This document shows, piece after piece, positions 21,986-32,006 of a stretch of 64,000 bases of DNA. Position 1 is the stretch's first letter. The number at the start of each line of letters is the position of its first letter. The DNA is from Argentina anserina (lineage: Eukaryota; Streptophyta; Magnoliopsida; Rosales; Rosaceae). Both the position numbers and the translations under genes were made by a program. The notes beneath the pieces are model-generated. The model saw only the letters and a list, made by a program, of their open reading frames with translations, was not told the origin of the DNA and did no database searches. The stretch spans positions 1,138,001 to 1,202,000 of the forward strand of contig NC_065878.1 of the NCBI RefSeq assembly GCF_933775445.1, read 5' to 3'.

Positions 21986-22923
21986 TTGTGCGACGTTCTT
22001 AACATGTTTTTACCTCAATTTGTACTTTGCTTAGCCCTTATTGTTGTATTATTGAGTCATTAAGTCGTAGTAAGAGTCTTGGGCGGTATTGGATGCATTT
22101 TGTGCTTACATGAGTTAAAAACGCATAATTGGTCTAGAGTCCTAGTTTGACTAGGAATCCTTATTAGGTTTTGAAACTAATTATCTCTTACTTATGATTT
22201 TATTTTCTTATTTTCAGATTTGATTGAAGAGATAATTAAAGAAAAAGAGATGGAGCCAAGTCATGCAACAATTAAATAGAAGATGATCATTAAAGGCATA
22301 AAACATGACATGTTTTAGAGAATAAAACATGGCATGTTTTAGGGATTAAAGTATGGCATGTTTTAGGGAACAAAACATGGCATGATTTAAGGGATTAAAG
22401 CATTGCATTATAATATGAGGAAAGATGCAACTACCCTCATTTTTTCCTCTATATATACATGGCTTCATCTCTCAAATAAGAAGACTTCTCATTAGCATTC
22501 AAGAGCCAAAACTCTACCAAAACACCACCATAAATTTCCCTCAAAAATTAGCCAAGCCGTCCACCCCAAAACTATCATCATCTCCACCGAGTTTCACTAT
22601 TGAAGACACACCTACAAGGTTCCTACAACGTGTGATTCTCGCAACTCATCTCCATGGCTTCGTCTATTTGTGTTAATCTACAATTCTTTGTCTATGAAGA
22701 TTGTAAGTTGTTATTTATGTGGAAATATTGGTTTTGTATTTGTTTTAGAATTTTCAGATTGTATTGATATTTTTTTAGACTATACCAAATTTATGTTCTT
22801 ATAATTATTGAAGTTTGTATTTCTATTGTTGTGTTCTCATCATCTTTCTCATACTTTTAGATAATTTTCAGATATGTGCATATGAATTTAGTGCTTGGAT
22901 GCAGTCCCTAAGATTGTGTTTGA
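21986..22923. other. Unassigned repeat-derived DNA between two gypsy fragments
   Basis: The sequence joins truncated gag-protease to a different gypsy integrase and contains no recognisable gene. Its composition, with TATATATACATGG at about 22448, resembles LTR or leader DNA of another element, but ends were not found. The ORF at 22425-22676 is unsupported. Confidence 0.45.
22297..22412. repeat. Degenerate tandem repeat, 24-25 bp unit, about five copies
   Basis: The units each contain CATGGCATGTTTTAGGGA or a variant, followed by ATTAAA or ATAAAA. The core ACATGGCATGT is nearly palindromic. Copies begin at about 22304, 22329, 22353, 22377 and 22401. No function is assigned. Confidence 0.8.
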
Positions 22924-24413
22924 GTGCTAGATTCATCAACCATATTGACATTGTTAGACCAATTTGCAGATGTGGTGCTTGATTATATTCCTAGGGAACG
23001 AAACTTTGCTGCCAATTTATTAGCCCAGTTGGCTACTGGTATCCGCTTAGCAGATGACGTTCGCAAGAGGATTTTGAAGGTTCAGAGACGCACATTACCT
23101 TCCTTTATGACAAGGAAAGAAGTTAAGGACGAGGGGTTAGTAGCGGTTATTGACTCTATTGATGTGTATTGGCGCCAACCAATTATCCAGTACTTTACTG
23201 ATCCTTCTGCACCTGTGGACAAGAGGGTTAGATATTTTGCTACTAACTACGTTCTTCGAGACGGTGAACTATGGCGCAGGGCAGAAGACGACTTGTACCT
23301 GAGATGCATCTATGGAGCTGAGGCTAAAAGGTGCTTACGAGAGGTTCATTATGGAAATTGTGGTTCACACCAAGCTGGTCCTAAGATGAGATGGCTCATT
23401 CGCCGATATGGTTTCTATTGGCCTACCATGCTCAAGGACTGCATCAGCTTTGCACAGGGTTGCATCGAATGTCAAATGCATGGGCCAGTCCAGCATGTGC
23501 CAGACGTTCCTCTGCAACCAATAATTAAACCTTGGCCAGGTCGCGGTTGGGCTTTAGATTTTATTGGGGAGATTCATCCAAATTCTTCTTTACAGCACAA
23601 GCACATTCTACTGGCTATGAATTTCTTCACCAAGTGGGTAGAGGCTATACCAGTCAAGACGACATCTTCAGAGGTGATCACTCCCTTTATCTTCCAATAT
23701 ATTATCACCAGATATGGCATTCTACAGTGTTTGGTAGCAGACAGTGGGCAAGTTTCATGGCTGAAAAGACTTAGAAGTTCTTAGCTAGCTATGGGATCAA
23801 GTTTCTGCATTCCAGTCCTTATTATGCTCAATCGAATGGCCAAGCAGAAGCTAGCAACAACGTGATTATGTCTATCCTCAAACGAATGATGGATGCAAAT
23901 CCGCGATATTGGCACACCGAGTTGGATCACACATTATGGGCTTATCAAACTTCCAAAAGAACTCCAACTGGTACTACACCTTATGCATTGATGTATGGAC
24001 ATGATGCAGTACTTCCTATTGAGATTAATGTTCAGTCGATGAGGGTTCGCGAGCAGCACCAGCTGATTGGCGAAGACTATGTCCAGGCTATGTATCAAGA
24101 ACATGAAGACTTGGATTCTCGCCGGATGGAAGCTCTCGACAGCCTTATTGCAGAAAAGCAGAAGATCGCACGGCTATATGACAAACGCACGAGAGGACGC
24201 AGCTTTGGAGTTTGGGACTTAGTTTGAAAAGCTTGTTTGCCTTACGGTGAACGAGTTGATAGTCGTGGTAAATGGTCTGCTAAATGGGAAGGTCCTTTTG
24301 TGATTGATTGAGTAATGGGCAAAGGAGCTTACTACCTTCCTGACACTGATGGGAATGTTCACAGAAATCCTATGAATGGTCGCCATCTTAAGAAGTACTT
24401 CCCTAGTGTTTGA
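22924..24413 (+). pseudogene. Tat/Ogre-like Ty3/gypsy pol C-terminus (RNase H tail and integrase), broken
   Basis: The fragment begins within an RNase H tail (DYIPRERNFAANLLAQLATG). It runs into the integrase zinc-binding region (H-x..GPKMRWLIRRYGFYWPTM, then CIECQMHGP) and the catalytic core (WALDFIGEIHP with the first Asp, then CLVADSG with the second). A frame change near 23747 and stops at about 23770 and 23784 break the core. It resumes with the YYAQSNGQAEASN segment that carries the Glu (23862-24227). One more stop at 24226 precedes the C-terminal part, which includes GKWSAKWEGPFV and ends at FPSV. The lineage call (Tat rather than chromovirus) rests on the core text, the lack of a chromodomain and the layout of the 3' region. 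Upstream pol and gag are missing. Confidence 0.8.
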
Positions 24414-25738
24414 GAGTATGAAGATCCACCGGCAACGGTGCAGGCAACGTAACTGGTGTTCGGACTTAGTGTTTCCTTGGTTTTCATCCTTTCAACTAAG
24501 TAAACAGGGGGGCAACACCATGGATAATCAGTACTTGCGGGTCGCGAGCGTTACTGCTGGTCGCGAGCCCAAATTTTTTTTTTGGAAACTACCGAGTTTC
24601 TGAAACTTTATGAGTTTCTTCATCATGCTTCGGCATTCTTTGTAAACACATTGGACCAATACCTGTGGTCCAAAATTGGTTGTAACTTTTGTTATGCAGC
24701 AATGAAACAATACAAGTGTTTTGTGAAACAATTTGTGTTTTATTCATATGGCTTTGTGGCCAGAAACTTTACACAAGACCTATACTATTACATATGAGCT
24801 TTAACAAGCTCTGATACCATCTATGCTAGGTGGAAAGGTCTTCGCGGTTTCTCCTGTTCATCCCACCACCACGAGAAACTCGACATTAAGCTGCACCACT
24901 TGAAGGCCAATTAGAACCAGCTTGGTGCCAAACATAGGTTCTAATTGGAAAACTGGTGGTAGCATGAGGGATCCAGAGCCTTGATTTGTACACTTCTCTC
25001 CGCACTCTTTTGGGCAAGGGAGATTAGAGGATATTGCACATAGGAGATGCAACAGCTCGCATCGCGTATCAAAAGAGGTACGAAACGAGCATGAAGAACC
25101 TATTGGCTATGGTCCTAAATTTGGCTGCCTGCTTCCTGATGCCTGGCGATTAAAGAATGTTGAGCGGGGCGCAGGAAGGGTTGCCATTTCCTCTCTCACT
25201 TGTAATCCTTCACCGGGAAGAGCTCATAATGCAGGGCAGTTCCCTAGTGCTGAACTACAAAGAAGGGAGGATGTGATGGTGGAATAAGACTCCCACCTCA
25301 CATTTGAGGGTAGAATAAGACTCGCAAAAGTTGTTATAGAGTTTGCAAATCTGGGGGATGAAACTTAAGAAACCTAAGGGAGTGTGAACAGACATGGTTG
25401 GAGGCTGCAGAAGAGAGTGTCGTGTGTTCTTGCCTTAGGGTTTCGTTTTATAGCAGAAGAAACTTGGATTCAAGGGCTGAGATTAGAGATACAGATTTGG
25501 AGATCGAGCCTGGGATTTATTGCAGCAATAGTGGTCAAACTGAAACGATTTGTGCGTTTTCTGAGATTGATTGCCCCTGTTTTCGAGAGTTTGCATGCAA
25601 ACTTGGACGGTGGCGAGTTAGGCTGGGCTCTGGCCCTGGGCCTTTGCTTGAATATTTGTTGGATTAAAGAGATTCAAATAGGGTGACCAGATAGCGATAA
25701 ATTATAATTACCATTGCTACATTACTGCGTTGGTCAAG
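24414..25738. other. Post-pol spacer of the Tat-like element
   Basis: Long non-coding DNA between integrase and an antisense ORF is typical of Tat elements. A purine tract with GGGGGGCAA occurs at about 24508, echoing the one at 27281 before the LTR. I see no supported gene; the ORFs at 24376-24797 and 25384-25686 carry no recognised motif. Confidence 0.5.
24808..24819 (-). promoter_or_regulatory. Isolated tRNA-Met primer-binding-site sequence (minus strand)
   Basis: The minus strand reads TGGTATCAGAGC exactly, the usual plant retrotransposon primer-binding site. No LTR was recognised on the expected side (to the right on plus), so it may mark a buried minus-strand retroelement fragment inside the Tat spacer. 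Confidence 0.4.
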
Positions 25739-26950
25739 TTACACTATATGTCCGACAATGCGGATATCTAGAAGTAGTTTGCCAGTGTCATGAGCTTTGT
25801 TGCATATTAGGTTATTGATCCTCCTTTCCTCAGCCTCAGAAGCTGCCAGTTGCCTTTTGCGCTCATGTACTTGGGGGGCAGTACTTTTTATCTCTTCCTT
25901 CATAGCCTCAAGCTCTCTAGCTTGCTCCGCTTCAATCTCTGCTATCTTTGCTTCTATTGCAGCATGTTATTGCCGCAATGCACAAAGTTGCTGCGAACGG
26001 CTAGTTCTAGCATGCTGAAGCTTGGTCTTAAGTTGGGCAGGACCTTGAGCAATGAAGTTTCTAGCAGCAGCATTGTGTTGCGACAGACTCTGAGATTGGT
26101 CCTTCAACGCTTGACATTCTGCCAAAAGGCATAGTGAGTGAGCGCATCATACGATAGAGTTCTGCTAGAACTACTTGTGCTAAGCCCATAGTGTGGTCGT
26201 TGTAGAGGAGGGTCGTGAGTTGCAAATGGCGCCCAATCATCTTCTTGGAGTTGGAGCAGAACATAAACTTTGATAGCCAAAATTCCAAGAAGGCAATTCC
26301 AGCATTGGCGGTATGATTGCGATTAAAACTGGAAAGCCAGGAATAATACGATTGGTAAATGCCAACTGCACGGGTAGCTGTGACTGGGCATTCAACAGCA
26401 AGATAATCCTGATCTCTGTAAGGCTTGGTGCCAACTGGTTGACCTAAAATAGCATATATATCTAGCAGAGATATATCCATCTGACCAAATTGAAAATCAA
26501 AGGTATTACTTGCTGAATTCAAGAAGCAAGCAGCGGTCATGATGGCGCATCTGTTAGCTCCATCTTGAGTAAGCTTGAAGGAAAGATCGATGCATTCCAA
26601 GATTCATGCTGCTTCCCAGATGGGTCGATCGATCAAGTGGCAACCTTCTCACCATGTTCGCATAGCTGTGGAAACAATAGGCCATGCTCCAACGGGGGAC
26701 CCGTGATGACTGTGCAATTGCCATCCATTGACAGTGGCCGGGGTATTCCTAAAGGCAAGCGGAGGGATTCGCAAGCGTGGTGATAGTCGTCATTGATGTG
26801 TTCTGGGATTACAATAAGAGAGGGGCCCAGGAACACGGTGCTATCGTCAATCACTCCAATGGTGGTGTGACTAGTGGGTTCGTTGTTTGGGTAGCTGAGA
26901 AGAGGCCTTGCACCTTCCTGGGCATCATTGTGATTGGGTTTCGGTGCCAT
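25739..26950 (-). pseudogene. Plant mobile domain (PMD) pseudogene in antisense inside the Tat-like element
   Basis: Starting at MAPKPNHNDAQEG (26950), the N-terminal part runs to 26633. After a frame change and stop (26605-26633), the mobile-domain core appears at 26600-26061: FDFQFGQMDISLLDIYAILG, PVGTKPYRDQDY and HTMGLAQVVLAELYR are characteristic of plant PMD proteins. A second frame change near 26110 leads to a coiled-coil tail (IEAKIAEIEAEQARELEAM, ERKRQLAASEAEERRINNL) with one internal stop, ending at 25739. PMD proteins such as MAIN/MAIL1 act in transposon silencing and genome stability, and PMD copies are known inside transposable elements. The position between integrase and 3' LTR, in antisense, matches the extra antisense ORF known in some Tat elements. 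Confidence 0.78.
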
Positions 26951-27273
26951 TGTCGCTGACGATTAAGGAATTCGAAAGAGGGCTTTCTGGGTTTTCTGGT
27001 AATGAAGCAATCGGATTGGATGAACTGGTAGAGTTCGGGATCGCGATTTATATAGAAACTCCCAAGGGGTTTTTGAAATTAGAACTGGTTTGAGTTTCTA
27101 AAACAGTAGGTGTTTCTAGCGTACTTCAGCTCAAAACGTTGTAATGGTTTGAGGCGAAGTCGCGCGTCGGTTGGCAATGGGGGAACGTAAAACGTTTCGA
27201 ATTATTTTAAAAAAAGATAACCTTTTGGGTTTTCTTCTAGCCCTATTCAATTTCGCTTGGTCTTCAATTTCAA

Positions 27274-27287
27274 GGCCTGGGGGGCAA
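27274..27287 (+). promoter_or_regulatory. Polypurine tract of the Tat-like element
   Basis: GGCCTGGGGGGCAA directly precedes TGTTTGGGCC, the proposed LTR start. The same GGGGGGCAA core also occurs after pol at about 24508, a feature seen in elements with an internal second tract. Confidence 0.6.
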
Positions 27288-28080
27288 TGTTTGGGCCTAA
27301 AATAATACTCCGGTATTATCTAGACTCCTTAGGCTCGTGGACCGGTAATTTGGGGAAAATCTATCAAAGAGCAAGATTACGTTCCTTATTGGAATAGATT
27401 TTGGGGACTAATGCTGCATAGAATCTGAGTTGAATAAGGAAGGTGAATCCAAATCAACTAAGAGGTTCTCGAGACTTGATCCGCAAAAAAGAACAATTTG
27501 TGTTCTCTATATAAAGGGGTCGAATGTGCAGAATAACACACACACAACGTCAAACAAACTATCGCGCAACCGCATAGTCAAGTCTCTTCACAGAGCAAAA
27601 GTCCGACTCGCGTTAGCAACCAAGTCTCCCATCGGAGCGGAGCTACCCAGATATACGCCTCGCGCTGCATGTAGCAACAAGTCCGATTAACCTCGACAAT
27701 TAGAGTCAAGTCCATCGAGTCGCTAGCCTAGCTTCTAGCAAACACAAAAGTCTGCACTAGTCAGCAATTTCCTACAGCGAGAGAGTCCGGCTATCAACGA
27801 CACATTATAAGCTCTGCTTTTTCCCAAGCGGTCTAAAGTAAGATCGGCCATCTACTTGAGGTGCAGTGAAAGGTACCTAGCAACTCCGGTTGTGTATAGG
27901 TCATTCGAACTTCAGCGGTTTATCAGCAACTGCGGAGTAATCGTTCGAGAAGAGGACAATACGTGAGCGCAATCATCATCAACAAAGCAAGAGTTGTACC
28001 TAACTCAAAGGTACTGGCACGACAAGCAACAACAGAGAACGAAGGTTAGAACCATCTAGGGTTCAATACCGGGGCTTGCT
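27288..28080 (+). repeat. 3' LTR of the Tat-like element (right end uncertain)
   Basis: The LTR begins TGTTTGGGCCTAAAATAATAC after a purine tract. A clear TATA box (TATATAAA, 27508-27515) is followed by GC-richer transcribed-region DNA. The right end is not defined; the sequence passes into a 5'-truncated copia near 28083. No matching 5' LTR lies in the window, so identity cannot be measured. Confidence 0.6.
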
Positions 28081-28099
28081 GATTGTTCTCTGAGGAGAT

Positions 28100-30710
28100 C
28101 TTTTTCCCAGCTCGAACAGAATCCTACAAAGGAAAATTAGCAAACAAAATCAAGAAAACTGCAATTTGGAGCAAGAAATTCCTTGAAATAATTCATACAG
28201 ATATATGTGGACCTTTCACTCATCAAACTCTTTGTGGAAATCATTCTTTTATAACGTTTACATATGACTACTCGGGATACAGCTATGTTTATCTTTTATC
28301 AGAAAAATCACAGGCTTTAGATGCTTTTAAAGTCTATAAATACGAAGTAGAACTCCAGCTAGAAGGTAAAATTAAAATCGTGAAACCTGATAGAGGAGGT
28401 GAATATTATGGAAGGTATACTGAGAAAGGCCAGCAGAAATGGTCATTTTCTTTATTATTTGCAAGAGCAAGGAATTAAGGTTCAGTACACCAACTCATAT
28501 ACAACTCACCAAAATGGTATAGTTGAAAGGAAAAATGTAACCAACATAGTCATAAGTTTTATGCTTATTGCAGGGCTACCTAAATTCTTATGGGGTGAGG
28601 CCTTGAAGATTGCAAACTATGTTTACAAAAGGTCACCTAGTAAGGCTGTAGAAACCACACCATTTGAAACTTGGACTGGAAGAAAACCAAGTCTGCATCA
28701 TTTACATGTGTGGGGTTGCATTGCTGAAGCCAAAACACCAAATCAAATTACACCAAAATTGGAGTCTAAAACTGTAAGTTGCAATTTTATTGGCTACTGT
28801 GAAAAATCAAAAGGCTATAGAGTCTATGCAGCATGTCATTCACCTAGAATCATTGAGACAAATCAAGCTAAATTTTTAAATGAAACTGAATTTAATTCAA
28901 ATCTCGAGAGATAAAAATTTGGAACTTTATTTGCCTTTAAGAGATGAAACAGACCAAGCCTCTATGCAAATTTTTCATGAACCTGCAGAACCTACAGAAA
29001 ATCAAGTCTTAAATGAGCCTAAAAATTTAGATAAAGCAGTAGAGATGGAGGTAGACATAGAACAACCTGAAATAGAAGAACGTCAACTAAGAAGATAAAA
29101 AAGGCAAAGAAACCTACATTTGATGAAAATAGTTGTCATGTAAATCTGCAAGAGATGGATGATATTCTAGCATAAGACAATGATCCTACAACCTATAGAC
29201 AAGCCAAAGGGCATGAAAATGTTAAGCAGTGGCAGTTGGAAATAGAAGCTGAACTAAAGTCCATGAGTCAAAATTCAGTGTGGGAGTTGGTCAAACCAGA
29301 TCCCCAACATAAACCTATAAGTTGTAAATGAGTTTTCAAAACCAAGAGAGATGAAATTGGTAAGATTGACAGATATAAAGCAAGGTTAGTAGCCAAAGGT
29401 TTCACACAAAAAGATGGTGTAGATAATACAAAACATTCTCTCCAATTTTCACTAAAGATTCATTCAAAATCATTATGAGTCTTGTAGCTCATGATGATAT
29501 GGAACTTCATCAAATAGATGTAAAAGCTTCTTCTTTTTTTTAAATGGAGAATTAGAAGAAATAATCTACATGAAATAACCTGAAGGCTTCATACAACCTA
29601 AAAAAGAAAATCATGTATGCAAACTGTAGAAATCCATATATGGCCTCAAGCAAGTCTCTAGACAATGGTATAAAAAGTTTGATTCAGTTATATCAACATT
29701 TGGATTTGATGAAAATATCGTGGATGAATGTGTATACTTAAACACAGTTGGAAAAGAATTTATTTTCCTCATACTGTATGTAGATGATATCTTGCTTGCT
29801 AGTACTAATATGAAGTTGCTTAAAAATACTAAAGCTTTTCTCTCAAAAATTTTGATATAAAAGATCTTGGTGAAGCTTCTTATGTTTTGGAAATTGAAAT
29901 CAAAAGGGATAAAAAAAACAATGCCTACTTGGTTTGTCTCATAATGCTTACATTTGTAAAGTTTTGAAACGTTTTAATATGAAAAATTGCTCTGCAGGTC
30001 CAGTACATATGTATGAAAGTGATAAACCTAGTAAAAAGCCTAACAATAGGGGGGGTGGAAGATTGAATGTGACAGTAGGATCGACACTAAACTCTATGCT
30101 AGGTTTATAGGTAGTTTGATGTATGCATAGGTTTGCACAAGGCCATATTTAGTTTTTGTTGTAGGAATTGTGTCTCGTTTTTAGTCTAACTCTTCTAATG
30201 AGCATTGGATTGCAAGTAAAAAGGTCTTAAGGTACTTCCCGAAGACTAAATCACACATGTTAGTTTAGAAGAAAGTTGAAAAGCTTGAGTTGTTTTTACA
30301 CTTGCAGGTGGTGCTATAGCATGGAAAATCATGAAACAAAAATTAATCACCACCTCAACCATGCAAGCTGATACATAGCTGTTTATGAGGGGACATGTGA
30401 AGCACTGTGGATTATGAATTTCTTGCTACAAATAAATGCACTCAAATTTCTTGTCACAAAACCAATAAAAATATTTTGTGATAATGAAGCAGCCGTGTGT
30501 TTTGCCAAGAATGACAAAAGATACAATAAATCGAAACATATAGCTCTCAAATATTTAGATGTTACACAGTATGTGAAAGAAGGTGAAATTCCAGTCTTAA
30601 ACATCAACACAGAAGATCAACTGGCTAATCCATTTACTAAAGCTTTAATAGTTTCATGTTTTCAAAACCATGTTAAAAATTTTGGAATTTTGTCAGCCTT
30701 AGATACTTGA
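28100..30710 (+). pseudogene. Broken copia pol: integrase, reverse transcriptase, RNase H
   Basis: The integrase core runs from 28190 (IHTDICGPF) through YDYSGYSYVYLL to TTHQNGIVERKN and FLWGEALKIANYVYKRSPSKA, with a frame change near 28430. After a diverged linker, reverse transcriptase text begins at about 29320 (VFKTKRDEIGKI, ARLVAKGFTQKDGV). It passes many stops and includes the YVDD box at about 29777. The RNase H end (30414-30710) is open for 98 residues, with IKIFCDNEAAVCFAKN, SKHIALKY and EDQLANPFTKAL. At least ten stops or frame changes rule out function. Confidence 0.85.
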
Positions 30711-31223
30711 TTTATGTGGCTGCATCACTGTTCTTCATACCAGTTGTAATTTTCTTTAAATGAATAGATTATTTTCTTCATCAAAATCTTGTTTATTTTC
30801 AAAAATATTGTTGTGTGTGTCATTACTTTATTATTGAGCATGAATTTTAAGTAAAAGCAAGCTCGGATTCATTTTTGCTTTTACTTTTGCAAAATCTGCA
30901 GGAACTGCAGGATCACTGTTTTGTGGGCATGCATTGGACTTGAACATTTGACTTTACAGGTATATGCATACAATCATCAAATCGTTTTTCTATTTCATAT
31001 TTCATGGCTTATGTGACATGTTGTTGCTGTTGTTGGTAGTTTTTAGCTGGTTCTGATATTTGTTTCAAAATTTAGCTCCTAACTCTGCAACAGTGTAGCA
31101 TGTTGACCAAGCTAAACTAGCTTGAATTTTTCTATATCTCAGCGCGCACTTAATTTTCTTGTTTTAATTCCAGTTATGGCTGAAGTGCTAAGTTTACAGA
31201 TATATTTGATCTATGTGGGAGAA

Positions 31224-31712
31224 TGTTGGAAACTAACTCGGATTGGAATGAGAGAGTTGTAGAATTGGAATTCGATACAATGACTTATTGACGAGTATGT
31301 AGTTCAATTAGGATTAGCTAGTTGTTAATGACCTGATTAACATGAATTGAAAGTAATAGAGTTGTAGTTTAACAAAGTATCAGATCAAATCACAAAGTCT
31401 TACGGGAAGGCTTTGTGAATTGATCACTATATATACATGCATTAAGACCCTAATCTAACCACGAGTTCCTTAAGTAATCAGTCCCATTCTGAGAGATACA
31501 GTGGGATAGATTAGAAGATCTTTTGCGTTTCAACAAGCTTCAAGCGTCAACCATATTTGTGATTCCATCGATGGATATCCCTAAAGGTACTCTCCTAGTG
31601 CAGCTAGGAAAACTCTTGTTTGTTTTTAATCGATTCTGCATATATAACTGTGTTTATGCTTATTGTGATAAATCTAACTGTATTCATTGTTCATATGTTG
31701 TGAGGTACAACA
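31224..31712 (+). repeat. 3' LTR of the truncated copia
   Basis: The LTR starts TGTTGGAAACTAA directly after TGTGGGAGAA and ends at GTACAACA, about 489 bp. A TATA-like CACTATATATACATG lies at about 31427. The end was chosen for TGTTG..CAACA symmetry; without a second LTR it is not certain. Confidence 0.65.
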
Positions 31713-32006
31713 GGAAGTACTAAAGGTTAGCAAAAGGGGTGGTGATTAAGTTAAACATTCACCGTGCAGCTGATGCGAGAGTTTCGAAATTATGCTTGAT
31801 GCTCTGAATGTTTCCATCCGTAGCATTTTCTTCTGATTCCAACATACTGATTTCACAGTCTTTCACCGCCATCGCTACCACCATTTTTTCCCTTTCTGCC
31901 TGTATTCTTCTGATCTTTTCTTCCAGGTCACTGATCTATGCGTCCATTCCACTCATAAGCTTACCACCTTTGCTCCTTTCATGCCTAAAATTTGTGATAT
32001 TGATTT

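Larger units (their letters stand above)
28083..31712 (+). mobile_element. 5'-truncated Ty1/copia element
   Basis: The element lacks its 5' LTR, gag and protease. It starts within the region before integrase and continues through integrase, reverse transcriptase and RNase H to a 3' LTR at 31224. It is the same family as the full-length copy at 47186-54176: both share HTDICGP, HQT.CGN and LANPFTKAL blocks. Gene order and the purine tract TGTGGGAGAA before the LTR agree with plus orientation. Confidence 0.85.
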
